Below are positions 17,162 through 26,112 of a stretch of 64,000 bases of DNA, piece after piece (positions within the stretch are counted from its first letter, which is position 1; each line of letters starts with the position of its first letter). Below the pieces are notes generated by a model. It searched no databases. It had not been told where the DNA came from and saw only the letters and a program-made list of their open reading frames with translations. A program made the position numbers and the translations under genes. Source of the DNA: G965205525 sp965205525 (GTDB lineage: Bacteria > Pseudomonadota > Gammaproteobacteria > JABABF01); NCBI GenBank assembly GCA_965205525.1, contig OZ242171.1, positions 558,001 to 622,000 of the forward strand, read 5' to 3'.

Positions 17162-17287
17162 ATGGAACATTCACAAAATCCGAATCCCGAAGATAACGGC
17201 GAAAACAGCGGCGCCGATGCCTTGGCGGCGGTCGCCCTGGTGCTCATCGCCACGGCGACGGCGGTGTACTGGATCAGCGGTCTGTAA
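17162..17287 (+). CDS. Small single-helix membrane peptide, 41 residues
   Basis: A 41-codon frame starting at ATG encodes an acidic, asparagine-rich head (MEHSQNPNPEDNGENSG) followed by one hydrophobic helix (ADALAAVALVLIATATAVYW) and a short tail. The composition is that of a real small membrane protein and a good -10 box lies upstream, but no clear ribosome binding site is seen. It sits between cysI (divergent) and DUF2970 (convergent, also a small membrane protein). I do not recognise a named family. Confidence 0.5.
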   Translation: MEHSQNPNPEDNGENSGADALAAVALVLIATATAVYWISGL

Positions 17288-17316
17288 ACATTTCCCTGCC
17301 CGGGCGCGGGGCACCC

Positions 17317-17529
17317 TCAGACTGCCGTATACCGCAGCACGAGTTTTACCAGCATCAGCAGGCCAAAAACAAACACACTGGCAAATAGAATGCCCGCCAG
17401 CACATAGGCGAGCCAGCTTCCCTGGCTGAAATCCCGTTCCCGATTGCGGCTGCTCTGCACACCGAAGGCGGCGGCCAGCACACTGCCGACGATCGCGCCC
17501 CAGCCCGGCTTCTTGTCTTTTTTCTTCAT
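17317..17529 (-). CDS. DUF2970 small membrane protein
   Basis: The protein has 70 residues. A lysine-rich start (MKKKDKKPGWG) is followed by SVLAAAFGVQSSRNRERDF, the DUF2970 signature, and one membrane helix (YVLAGILFASVFVFGLLMLV). The ATG at 17529 overlaps the metH stop codon (CAATGA), so translation is coupled to metH. The function is unknown. Confidence 0.82.
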   Translation of the reverse strand: MKKKDKKPGWGAIVGSVLAAAFGVQSSRNRERDFSQGSWLAYVLAGILFASVFVFGLLMLVKLVLRYTAV

Positions 17530-20500
17530 TGCTTTTCTTCTCGGTAGGCTAGGTTCGGCCGCAGCCATTTTTCCGCCTCTTCCAGGCTTATCCCCTTGCG
17601 CGCCGCCAGCGCCTTCACCTGGTCGCGGCCGATTTTCCCCACCGCGAAATAGCGTGACTCCGGGTGGGCGAAATAAAGACCGCTCACCGAGGCGGCGGGT
17701 GTCATCGCCAAGCTTTCGGTGAGGGCCATCCCAGCGTTTTTCTCCGCGTCCAGCAGGTGGAACAGGGTGTTCTTTTCCGTGTGGTCGGGGCAGGCGGGAT
17801 AGCCCGGTGCCGGTCGTATGCCCCGGTAGCGCTCCCGCATCAGGGCCTCGTTGTCCAACTGCTCCTGCGGACTGTAGCCCCAGAATTCGCGCCGCACCCG
17901 CAGGTGCAGGTGCTCGGCAAAGGACTCCGCCAGCCGGTCCGCCAGGGCCTTCACTATGATGGCGCTGTAATCGTCTTTGTCGGACTGCAGCTTTGCCGCC
18001 GCCTCTTCAGCGCCGATGCCGGCGGTGACGGCAAAAGCGCCGATGTAGTCTGCCACGCCGCTCTCTGCCGGTGCAATGAAATCCGCCAGGGAGTACTGGG
18101 GTGCATCTGCCGCCCCGGGGGTCTGCCGGCGCAGCTGGTGCAGGGTGGCGGCGATTTCTTGCCGGCTCTCGTCCCGGTACACGGCGATGTCTTCGTCGCC
18201 GACCCGGGCCGCCGGCCACAGACCGAAAACGCCGTTTGCCTGCAGCTGCCTCCCCTTCACGATTTCTTTCAGCATCCGCTTTGCATCCGCAAAAAGGCTG
18301 CGGGCCGCCTCGCCGTACTTCTCGTCTTTGAGAACCGCCGGATACCTGCCCCGGATCTCCCAGGCGGAGAAAAAGGGCGACCAGTCTATGGTCGGGAGTA
18401 ATTTCTCCAGCGGGTAGTTCGCCAGGGTTTTCACCCCGAGAAATTTCGGCACCGGCGGGGAAGCGGTTTCCCAGTCGGTCTGAAAGGCGCGCCGCCGGGC
18501 TTCCGCTAGGGGCAGGATCTTGTCCGCTGTTCCCCGCTGCTCGTGGCGGCGGCGAATTTTTTTGTACTCCTCCCGCACTTCCCGCACACGGCTCTCCCGC
18601 TGTTCCAAGCTTGCCAGGCCGCTGGCCACAGTCACCGCCCGGGAGGCATCCGGCACATAGATCGTCGGGCCGCCGCTGTAGCGGGGCTCTATTTTCACCG
18701 CGGTGTGCGCCTTGGAGGTGGTCGCTCCGCCGATCAGCAGGGGGATAGAGAGCCCCCGGCGCTCCATCTCCCCCGCCACCGCCACCATTTCATCCAGGGA
18801 AGGGGTGATCAGCCCGCTGAGGCCTACGAGGTCCGCTTCGCATTCCCGGGCAGTGTCTAAGATTTTGTCCCGGGGCACCATCACGCCGAGGTCAATCACC
18901 TCAAAGCGGTTGCATTCAAGCACTATGCCGACAATATTCTTGCCGATGTCGTGCACGTCCCCCTTCACCGTGGCCAGCACCACCCGGCCCCGGCCACTGC
19001 CGCCGCTGCCTTTTTCCGCCTCCAGAAAGGGCGTGAGATAGGCGACCGCACGTTTCATTACCCGTGCGCTCTTCACCACTTGGGGCAGGAACATCTTGCC
19101 GCTGCCGAACAGATCGCCGACGATATTCATGCCGTCCATCAGGGGACCTTCAATCACCCGAATGGGCGCTTTCAGCTCCTTCAGCGCCGCCGCCGTATCC
19201 TCCTCAATCCAGGCGTCCAGCCCCTTTACCAGGGCATGCTGCAGGCGCTTTGCCACCGGCTCCTCCCGCCAGGCCGCATTCGCCGCAGTGTCGTCATCCC
19301 TTGCGCTTTCCTCCCCGGCATAGCGGGGGGCAATTTCCAGCAGGCGCTCGGTGGCATCCGGGCGGCGGTTCAGGACCACGTCCTCCACCCGCTCTTTCAG
19401 CTCCGCCGGGATTTCGTCGTAGGGCACCAGCTGGCCGGCATTGACGATGCCCATATCCATGCCTGCCTGCACCGCGTGGTACAGGAATACGGCATGAATG
19501 GCCTCTCGCAGCGGATTGTTGCCGCGAAAGGCGAAGGAGACATTGCTGACCCCCCCGGACACCAGGGCCCGGGGCAGCTGCTCCTTGATGCCCCTGCAGG
19601 CGGCCAGGAAGTCCGTCGCATAGGCGTTGTGCTCTTCAATGCCGGTGGCTACCGCGAAGATGTTGGGATCAAAAATGATGTCCTCCGGCTGAAAGCCGGC
19701 CTTCTCCAGCAGCAGATCGTAGCTGCGCCGGCACACCGCGATGCGTTTGTCCAGTGTGTCTGCCTGTCCTTTCTCGTCAAAGGCCATCACCACCACTGCC
19801 GCCCCATAGCGGCGGCACAGCTGCGCCTGGCGCAGGAAAGCCTCCTCGCCCTCCTTGAGGCTGATGGAATTAACCACGCATTTCCCCTGTGCGCACCGCA
19901 GGCCTGCCTCAATGACATTCCAGCGGGAGGAATCCACCATGATGGGGACCCGGCTGATATCCGGCTCCGCCGCCAGCAGATCCAAAAACCGCTGCATGGC
20001 CTGCTCTGAGTCCAGCATGCCTTCGTCCATATTGATATCAATCAGCTGGCAGCCTGCCTCCACCTGCTGCCGCGCCACCTCCAGAGCGGTCTCGTAGTCT
20101 CCCTCCCGCACCAGGCGGGCAAAGCGCGCCGAGCCGGTGACATTGGTGCGCTCTCCTATGTTCACGAACAGGGAGTCTTCCCCGATGGTGACTGGCTCCA
20201 AGCCGCTGAGTCGGCAGGCCGGCGGCTTTTCAGGCGGTCTGCGGGGCGGGTGGGGTGCGATTGCCTCGGCTGCCGCTGCGATGTGCTCCGGCGTGGTGCC
20301 GCAGCAGCCCCCCACCAGATTAACCAGGCCCTCTTCAGCGAATTCCCCGAGCAGGGCGGCGGTTTTCTCCGGCGTTTCATCGTAGCCGCCGAAGGCATTG
20401 GGCAGCCCTGCATTGGGGTGGATGCTCACAGGCACCTCCGCTGCCGCTGCCAGCGCCCCGATGTGCGGGCGCAGCTGCTCGCCCCCGAGAGAGCAGTTGA

Positions 20501-21242
20501 GCCCCACCGCCAGGGGCTCGGCGTGGGCGACCGAGTGCCAGAACGCCTCCACCGTCTGCCCCGACAGCGTGCGCCCGCTGGCATCGGTGATGGTGCCGGA
20601 GATGATCAGCGGCAGGGGGTGCCCTAGCTGCTGGGCGCATTCCTGAACAGCGAAGATGGCTGCCTTGGCATTCAGCGTGTCAAAGATGGTTTCAATCATC
20701 AGCACGTCGGCGCCTCCCTCCACCAGGGCGAGGGCGGCCTCGCAATAGACGGGCACCAGGTCGGCAAAGCGGATGTTGCGCTGCCCCGCATCCTCCACAT
20801 CCGGAGACAGGCTCGCCATGCGATTGGTAGGCCCCAGCACACCGACCGCATAGCGGGGGCGGTGCGGGGTTTGCGCCGTGAATTCATCCGCCGCCCGCCG
20901 CGCCAAGGCAGCCCCTTCCCGGTTTATCTCTGCCGTAACTTCCTGCAGCTGATAGTCGGACTGGGAGATGGCATTGGCGTTGAAGGTGTTCGTGCAGATC
21001 AGGTCTGCGCCGGCCTCCAGATAGGCTCGATGAATATCCAGCACCAGCTGCGGGCGGGTCAGGACCAGCAGGTCGTTGTTGCCCTGCAGGTCCACCGGAT
21101 GCTTCCGAAAGCGCTCGCCGCGGAAATCCTTCTCCTGCAAGCCGTGTTTCTGGATCATGGTGCCCATGGCGCCGTCTAACAGCAGAATCCGCTCTTCAAG
21201 GGCGGCCCGCAGCGCGGTTTCGGCGGCGGCGGGATTGTTCAT
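17526..21242 (-). CDS. metH: Cobalamin-dependent methionine synthase
   Basis: This 1238-residue protein has the full four-module enzyme: homocysteine-binding domain with zinc ligands Cys250, Cys313 and Cys314 (GGCCGTTP), methyltetrahydrofolate-binding domain (ERTNVTGSARFARLV), cobalamin domain with the axial-histidine motif DVHDIGKN near residue 765, and the C-terminal AdoMet reactivation domain ending near HPESRYFAVGKIG. It remethylates homocysteine with methyl-folate through cob(I)alamin in the cytoplasm. The organism therefore needs B12, by synthesis or uptake. No cobalamin or SAM riboswitch was recognised in the 110 bases before the start. nfuA is divergent. Confidence 0.98.
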   Translation of the reverse strand: MNNPAAAETALRAALEERILLLDGAMGTMIQKHGLQEKDFRGERFRKHPVDLQGNNDLLVLTRPQLVLDIHRAYLEAGADLICTNTFNANAISQSDYQLQEVTAEINREGAALARRAADEFTAQTPHRPRYAVGVLGPTNRMASLSPDVEDAGQRNIRFADLVPVYCEAALALVEGGADVLMIETIFDTLNAKAAIFAVQECAQQLGHPLPLIISGTITDASGRTLSGQTVEAFWHSVAHAEPLAVGLNCSLGGEQLRPHIGALAAAAEVPVSIHPNAGLPNAFGGYDETPEKTAALLGEFAEEGLVNLVGGCCGTTPEHIAAAAEAIAPHPPRRPPEKPPACRLSGLEPVTIGEDSLFVNIGERTNVTGSARFARLVREGDYETALEVARQQVEAGCQLIDINMDEGMLDSEQAMQRFLDLLAAEPDISRVPIMVDSSRWNVIEAGLRCAQGKCVVNSISLKEGEEAFLRQAQLCRRYGAAVVVMAFDEKGQADTLDKRIAVCRRSYDLLLEKAGFQPEDIIFDPNIFAVATGIEEHNAYATDFLAACRGIKEQLPRALVSGGVSNVSFAFRGNNPLREAIHAVFLYHAVQAGMDMGIVNAGQLVPYDEIPAELKERVEDVVLNRRPDATERLLEIAPRYAGEESARDDDTAANAAWREEPVAKRLQHALVKGLDAWIEEDTAAALKELKAPIRVIEGPLMDGMNIVGDLFGSGKMFLPQVVKSARVMKRAVAYLTPFLEAEKGSGGSGRGRVVLATVKGDVHDIGKNIVGIVLECNRFEVIDLGVMVPRDKILDTARECEADLVGLSGLITPSLDEMVAVAGEMERRGLSIPLLIGGATTSKAHTAVKIEPRYSGGPTIYVPDASRAVTVASGLASLEQRESRVREVREEYKKIRRRHEQRGTADKILPLAEARRRAFQTDWETASPPVPKFLGVKTLANYPLEKLLPTIDWSPFFSAWEIRGRYPAVLKDEKYGEAARSLFADAKRMLKEIVKGRQLQANGVFGLWPAARVGDEDIAVYRDESRQEIAATLHQLRRQTPGAADAPQYSLADFIAPAESGVADYIGAFAVTAGIGAEEAAAKLQSDKDDYSAIIVKALADRLAESFAEHLHLRVRREFWGYSPQEQLDNEALMRERYRGIRPAPGYPACPDHTEKNTLFHLLDAEKNAGMALTESLAMTPAASVSGLYFAHPESRYFAVGKIGRDQVKALAARKGISLEEAEKWLRPNLAYREEKQ

Positions 21243-21352
21243 GAGAGTCGGCGGCTGGAAGAGGGGCAGTGTCCGGGGCGTATTTTGCCCTGTGCGGCAG
21301 CGGGAGTGCTTTGCCTTACAATGAAGGACCCTTCTTTAGGGAGTAGTCGGCC

Positions 21353-21934
21353 ATGATTACCATCACCGAAGCAGCCCAGCAATACCTCACCGAACTCCTC
21401 GTCAATCAGGAGGAGGATATTGTCGGGATTCGCATGTTCGTGGAGATGCCGGGCACGCCGAAAGCGGAGACCTGCATCGCCTACTGTCGTAAACAGGACT
21501 GCACAGAGAAGGACGAAAAAGCCGAGTTTGAGGGTTTCACCGCCTGGTTTGACCACCGCAGCCTGCCCTTCTTGGCGGAGGCGGAGGTAGACTATGCCAA
21601 AGACCAGATGGGGGGACAGCTCACCATCAAGGCGCCCAATGCCAAGGTGCCCAAGGTGGACGAGGACAGCCCCTTGGAAGATCGGGTCAATTACATTCTC
21701 TACAACGAGATCAATCCCGCCTTGGCCTCCCACGGCGGCGAGGTCTCCCTGGTGGAGATCGCCCCAGAGGACATCGCCATCCTGCGTTTCGGCGGCGGCT
21801 GTCAGGGCTGCGGCATGGTGGACCTTACCCTGAAGGACGGGGTTGAGAAAACCTTGATGGAAAAGCTGCCGCAGCTGAAAGAGGTGCGGGACGTAACCGA
21901 CCACTCCGATCGCAGCGGCGCCTACTATAGCTAG
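21353..21934 (+). CDS. nfuA: Fe-S cluster carrier NfuA
   Basis: The protein has 193 residues: an N-terminal degenerate A-type domain (MITITEAAQQYLTELL, with IRMFVEMPGTPKAET) and a C-terminal Nfu domain with the cluster-binding pair Cys150/Cys153 in FGGGCQGCGMVDLTL. It carries 4Fe-4S clusters to apo-enzymes. A possible -10 box TACAAT lies at 21317-21322. Its 3' end is eight bases from the convergent aroG stop. Confidence 0.95.
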   Translation: MITITEAAQQYLTELLVNQEEDIVGIRMFVEMPGTPKAETCIAYCRKQDCTEKDEKAEFEGFTAWFDHRSLPFLAEAEVDYAKDQMGGQLTIKAPNAKVPKVDEDSPLEDRVNYILYNEINPALASHGGEVSLVEIAPEDIAILRFGGGCQGCGMVDLTLKDGVEKTLMEKLPQLKEVRDVTDHSDRSGAYYS

Positions 21935-21942
21935 AACGCGAC

Positions 21943-23103
21943 TCAGCGGGAGGCGGCCACTGCCAGCTGCGGACGCTCCATCCGCTCCGGCAGCACTTCC
22001 CGGAGCCGCCTGCGCATGTCCCGCAGTGATTGCTCCGTGGTTTCCCAGTCCATGCAGGCATCGGTGACGGAAACCCCGTAGCGCAGCTCAGAAAGATCTT
22101 CGGGGATGGATTGATTCCCCGCATTGAGGTTGCTCTCCAGCATCACGCCGACAATAGAGCGGTTGCCCTCCAAGAGCTGGGTGCCGACGTTTTTCAGCAC
22201 TAGGGGCTGCAGCCGGTAGTCCTTTTCCGAGTTGGAATGGCTGCAATCCACGACGATGTTAGGGCGGGTTTTTATGGCCGCCAGCTTCTGCTCGCACAGC
22301 TGGATGTGCACTGAATCGTAGTTCGGCCCCTGGCTGCCCCCCCGCAGCACGATGTGGGCGTGGGGGTTGCCCCGGGTGCAGATAACCGTCACCTTGCCCT
22401 CCTGATTGACACCCAGAAAACGGTGCGGGCGGCTCACCGACTGCAGGGCGTTGATGGCCACATCAAAGCTGCCGTCTGTGCCGTTCTTGAAACCCACGGG
22501 GGAGGAGAGACCGCTGGCCATTTCCCGGTGGGTCTGCGATTCAGTGGTGCGCGCGCCGATGGCGGACCAGGCAATCAAATCCTGCAGGTACTGGGGCAGG
22601 ATCGGGTCCAGGGCTTCGGTGGCGGCGGGCAGGCCCATTTCGGCCAGGTCCAGAAGCAGCCTGCGGGCGATTGCCAGCCCTTCTTCCACGTGGAAGGAAT
22701 CGTCTAGGCGGGGGTCATTGATCAGCCCTTTCCAGCCCACTGTGGTGCGCGGTTTTTCAAAATAGGTGCGCATCACCAGAAACAGGGTGTCCTTCACCTC
22801 TTCGGACAGGGCTTGCAGGCGCTTGGCGTATTCTCGGGCCTGTTCTGCGTCGTGGATGGAGCAGGGCCCCACCACGACGAACATCCGGTGATCCTTCCGC
22901 TCCAGAATGCGGCACAGGGTTTCACGGCTTTCTTGCACGGTCCGCAGCGCTTTCTTCCCCAAAGGAATCTGTCGCCACAGCTCCGCCGGCGAGGGCAGTG
23001 CCCTCTGCCCGGTAACATTGAGGTCGCGAACAAGCCCCGGGTCCAATCCCGGCGGCAGATCCGAAGGGCTGCCCGACTGCTTTGTCATGGCTTTTGCCGA
23101 CAC
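21943..23103 (-). CDS. 3-deoxy-7-phosphoheptulonate synthase, class I (AroG/AroF/AroH type)
   Basis: The protein has 386 residues. It condenses phosphoenolpyruvate and erythrose 4-phosphate, the entry step of the shikimate pathway. Seen are VVVGPCSIHD, MRTYFEKPRTTVGWKGLIND, IGARTTESQTHREMASGLS, GFKNGTDG, RGGSQGPNY and VDCSHSNSEKD, which match the class I metal and substrate sites. Which aromatic amino acid inhibits it cannot be judged by eye, so no isoenzyme symbol is assigned. An in-frame ATG 15 bases downstream is an alternative start. Confidence 0.95.
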   Translation of the reverse strand: MSAKAMTKQSGSPSDLPPGLDPGLVRDLNVTGQRALPSPAELWRQIPLGKKALRTVQESRETLCRILERKDHRMFVVVGPCSIHDAEQAREYAKRLQALSEEVKDTLFLVMRTYFEKPRTTVGWKGLINDPRLDDSFHVEEGLAIARRLLLDLAEMGLPAATEALDPILPQYLQDLIAWSAIGARTTESQTHREMASGLSSPVGFKNGTDGSFDVAINALQSVSRPHRFLGVNQEGKVTVICTRGNPHAHIVLRGGSQGPNYDSVHIQLCEQKLAAIKTRPNIVVDCSHSNSEKDYRLQPLVLKNVGTQLLEGNRSIVGVMLESNLNAGNQSIPEDLSELRYGVSVTDACMDWETTEQSLRDMRRRLREVLPERMERPQLAVAASR

Positions 23104-23124
23104 TTTTGAGTAAAAGGGGTGGGT

Positions 23125-23154
23125 ATTCTAATAGATATCTAGGATTTTCAGCAA
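23125..23154 (-). promoter_or_regulatory. Candidate promoter of the DAHP synthase gene
   Basis: On the minus strand TTGCTG (23154-23149) is separated by 18 bases from TAGAAT (23130-23125), 22 bases before the start. The region is AT-rich against a GC-rich background. The match to consensus is moderate. Confidence 0.4.
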
Positions 23155-23394
23155 CAGGCGATTGCAAGGCTGCCCTCGGGATCGGTCCTGCTGATAAACT
23201 GCGGCTCACTTGCTGCAGACATACGCCGACCCCTCTCCCTTGTATAAGCCGCGCTCTCGCCTGCTGCGGTGCCGCCTTTGAGGGCGCGCTTCATCGTTTG
23301 CGCCTCAGGCTATACTTTTGAAATATCCGCTGACTGGGAGCCGTCTGTGCAACTGGCCACCCGACAAGGTGTCGGGTTGCGGCAACAGAGAATT

Positions 23395-26112
23395 ATGCTG
23401 TTTGATATTGCCCCACTGAAAGAAGCGCTGGAGCAGGGCGACACCGTGCTGACGCCCAATCGCCGCCTGGCCTCCGCTGTACGGGAGTCCTGGGGGCTCT
23501 CCCGCAGACAGGCGGGGCATGGCGCCTGGCGGGTGCCGCCGGTGCATGCCCTGGATGACTGGCTCGCCATGCAATGGCGGGAGCTGGTGTTCAGCGGCAG
23601 CAAAGATGCCTGTGCCAGGCGTCTTCTGAGCGAAGCGGAGGAGCACTGGGTCTGGGAAAGAATTATCCAAGACAGCCGGCAGGGCCATCTGCTGCGCTCC
23701 GGGGAGGCCGCCCGCCAGGGGGCCAAGGCATGGCATACCTTCCTGCATTGGCAGTGCGGCGAAGCGGAAAAGGAGCGGTTTCGCGGCATTGATGACTGCG
23801 AGGCATTCTTGGAATGGAGTGCGGCTTTTTCCCGGGAGTGCAATAAAAAGGGCTGGTTCAGCGTCGCTGACAGAGACCTCAAGCTGCATACCGCTTTTCG
23901 CGATGGCCTCCTGTCCATCCTCCCCCGCCTGGTGCTGCTCAACTTCAAAGAAGAGACCCTGTCGCCCCTGCAGCGGGCCCTGCTGGAGGCTGCGGCAACG
24001 GAGCTGCAGCGGGTGCAGCCCGTGTCTAAGGCAGGGGGGAGTGCCTTCCGGCTGGCCTGCGAAGATGCCGATACCGAGCTCTATGCCGCTGCCCGCTGGG
24101 CGCATGCGCTGCTGGTCCGGGATGCGGCGGCGACAGTGGGTGTGGTGGTGCCGAATCTCACCGCCCGGCGCCGGCGGGTGGAGCGCATCTTTTTGGAGGT
24201 TTTTGACCCGGGCGCACTGCTGCCCGACTCTTCTGAGGAGGGTGCCCCCTTTAATATTTCAGCCGGAGAGCCCCTGGCCAGGGCCCCGGTGCCCGCCGCC
24301 ATGCTGCGTCTGCTCCGTCTATTCAGTCACGGGCTTTCGCCGGCAGAATTCCGGGATCTTCTGTGCTGTCCTTTTCTCAATTTCTGTGAAGAGTCGGCTC
24401 GCAGCCGCCTGTGTGGCCGGCTGGAGGAATGGCCGGATATATCCCTGTCGGCTCGGTATCTGCTGCGACACCTGCAGAAAGCGGATGCCGCCGCTGCAAC
24501 CCGCATGGCAGCGGCGCTGGAGGAGATGCCGCAGAAAGGTTCCGCTCGCCAATGGTGCAGTTTCTGGCGCCGGCAGATGGATGCATGGGACTGCAGCGGC
24601 ACTGGCTTGAGCAGCACCGAGTATCGGGGGTGGAGGCGCTGGCAGGGCCTCTTGGATGAATTCGCAGACGGCAGCGAGGTCTATGGTCCCATGCGGGCAA
24701 AAGATGCCTTTGCCCAGCTGACAAGGCTGGCAGAGAGCACCATGTCCCAGCCTTTGGGGGAAGGGGCTCGGCTGCATATTCTTGAGCAGCTGGAGGTCAA
24801 CGGACTGTCTTTCTCCGGGCTGTGGCTGAGCGGCATGGGAGACAGGGATTGGCCTTCTCCGGCGGAGCCCAGCCCCCTGCTCCCAATCGCATTGCAGCGG
24901 GAGAGAAGCATGCCGAGGGCAGATGCCGACCGGGAGCTGGCCTATGCCAAGGCGCTGACCCAGGGCTTTCTGGCCTCTGCCCTGCAGGTGGTGTGCAGCT
25001 ATCCCCTGCGGGAGGGAGACCAGATCCTGGGGCGTCCTAGCGCCTTGGTGGCGCACCTGCCGAAAACGGAGCTTGCAGCCCTGGAAGCGACGGCGGGGGA
25101 AGGGGAGCTCTCCGCCTGGCGTGACCGGCTTCGGCAATCCCTCTCCCTAGAGACAGCAGAGGCGGGGGAAGCGATTCCTCCTCCGGATGAAGACTCCCGT
25201 GGGGGCGGCACATCGCTCCTCAAGGATCAGTCCGCCTGTCCCTTCCGGGCCTCTGCCCGCCATCGCTGGCGTATTCGGGCGACGGAGCAGAGAGCACCGG
25301 GTCTCAGTCCGCTTGAGCAGGGCTCCCTGGCGCACAATGCCATGGAAAGGCTGTGGGCGAGTCTGGAAGGGGACAGCACTGCCCTGGAGAACCGAGAACG
25401 GTGCCAGCGGGCGGTAGAAGAGGCGGCGGCAGGGGCGGTAGAGGAGATGGCTTCTGATCTTCAGGGCCAGCCTGTTTCCCCTGGGCGGCGTTTTTGGCAG
25501 GCGGAGAAGAATCGTCTGGAGCGTCTTTTGCACCTCTGGCTGAAAGAAGAGCAGAATCTCGCCTCGGAGAGTCCCTTCAGGGTGGCCTCAGCCGAAAAGG
25601 GCGAGCGGTTTGAATTGGGAGAGCTGGTGCTGTCCCTGCGCCCGGATCGGGTAGACGAACTGCCCGGGGGCGGCTGCCGCATCGTGGATTACAAGACCGG
25701 CAAAAAGACAGGCCTCTTAGGCAGTGTCCGAACAGGGGATTGGGGCGGGGAGTTTCCCCGTGAGCCCCAGCTGCCGCTGTACGCCCTCGCTGTCACAGAG
25801 GCGGCGGGTGCAGGGGGAGGGGCCAAAGAGCTGAAAGGCATCGCCTACGGCGCCCTGAACAGCGAGGACATGGGTTACGTATGGGGCGACCAGAACAAGG
25901 AGAAGGCGGGAGGGGCTATGCGCCCCGGAGAACATCCGCCGCCGGATGCCGACAGCTGGCCTCGCCAGCTGAAGAAGTGGCGGGAAAGCCTGGGAAAGCT
26001 GGTCCAGGAGTACATGGCGGGGCAGAGCGAGGTGCGCCCCAGGGTGCAGGGAGCGTGCAGTTACTGTGACTTGGGTCCCCTGTGCCGTGTTCCTCCGGAT
26101 AAGCGGCGATGA
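23395..26112 (+). CDS. AddB-like repair nuclease, PD-(D/E)XK with Fe-S cluster
   Basis: The protein has 905 residues. The ATG at 23395 (MLFDIAPLKEALEQGDTVLTPNRRLA) is preferred over the open frame upstream. The C-terminal nuclease motif is LRPDRVDEL with IVDYKTGK, and four cysteines are placed as in AddB: one in QSACPFRA near residue 612 and three in CSYCDLGPLC near 888, implying a 4Fe-4S cluster. It resembles the family annotated as probable DNA repair protein in proteobacteria, the inactive-helicase partner of an AddA-like enzyme. It overlaps the next gene by ATGA. The 291 bases between aroG and this start hold a TATACT at 23311-23316 and no gene. Confidence 0.85.
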   Translation: MLFDIAPLKEALEQGDTVLTPNRRLASAVRESWGLSRRQAGHGAWRVPPVHALDDWLAMQWRELVFSGSKDACARRLLSEAEEHWVWERIIQDSRQGHLLRSGEAARQGAKAWHTFLHWQCGEAEKERFRGIDDCEAFLEWSAAFSRECNKKGWFSVADRDLKLHTAFRDGLLSILPRLVLLNFKEETLSPLQRALLEAAATELQRVQPVSKAGGSAFRLACEDADTELYAAARWAHALLVRDAAATVGVVVPNLTARRRRVERIFLEVFDPGALLPDSSEEGAPFNISAGEPLARAPVPAAMLRLLRLFSHGLSPAEFRDLLCCPFLNFCEESARSRLCGRLEEWPDISLSARYLLRHLQKADAAAATRMAAALEEMPQKGSARQWCSFWRRQMDAWDCSGTGLSSTEYRGWRRWQGLLDEFADGSEVYGPMRAKDAFAQLTRLAESTMSQPLGEGARLHILEQLEVNGLSFSGLWLSGMGDRDWPSPAEPSPLLPIALQRERSMPRADADRELAYAKALTQGFLASALQVVCSYPLREGDQILGRPSALVAHLPKTELAALEATAGEGELSAWRDRLRQSLSLETAEAGEAIPPPDEDSRGGGTSLLKDQSACPFRASARHRWRIRATEQRAPGLSPLEQGSLAHNAMERLWASLEGDSTALENRERCQRAVEEAAAGAVEEMASDLQGQPVSPGRRFWQAEKNRLERLLHLWLKEEQNLASESPFRVASAEKGERFELGELVLSLRPDRVDELPGGGCRIVDYKTGKKTGLLGSVRTGDWGGEFPREPQLPLYALAVTEAAGAGGGAKELKGIAYGALNSEDMGYVWGDQNKEKAGGAMRPGEHPPPDADSWPRQLKKWRESLGKLVQEYMAGQSEVRPRVQGACSYCDLGPLCRVPPDKRR

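Noticed and set aside
21243..21352. Riboswitch in front of metH
   Set aside because: The 110-base gap is shared with divergent nfuA and shows neither SAM nor cobalamin riboswitch core motifs.
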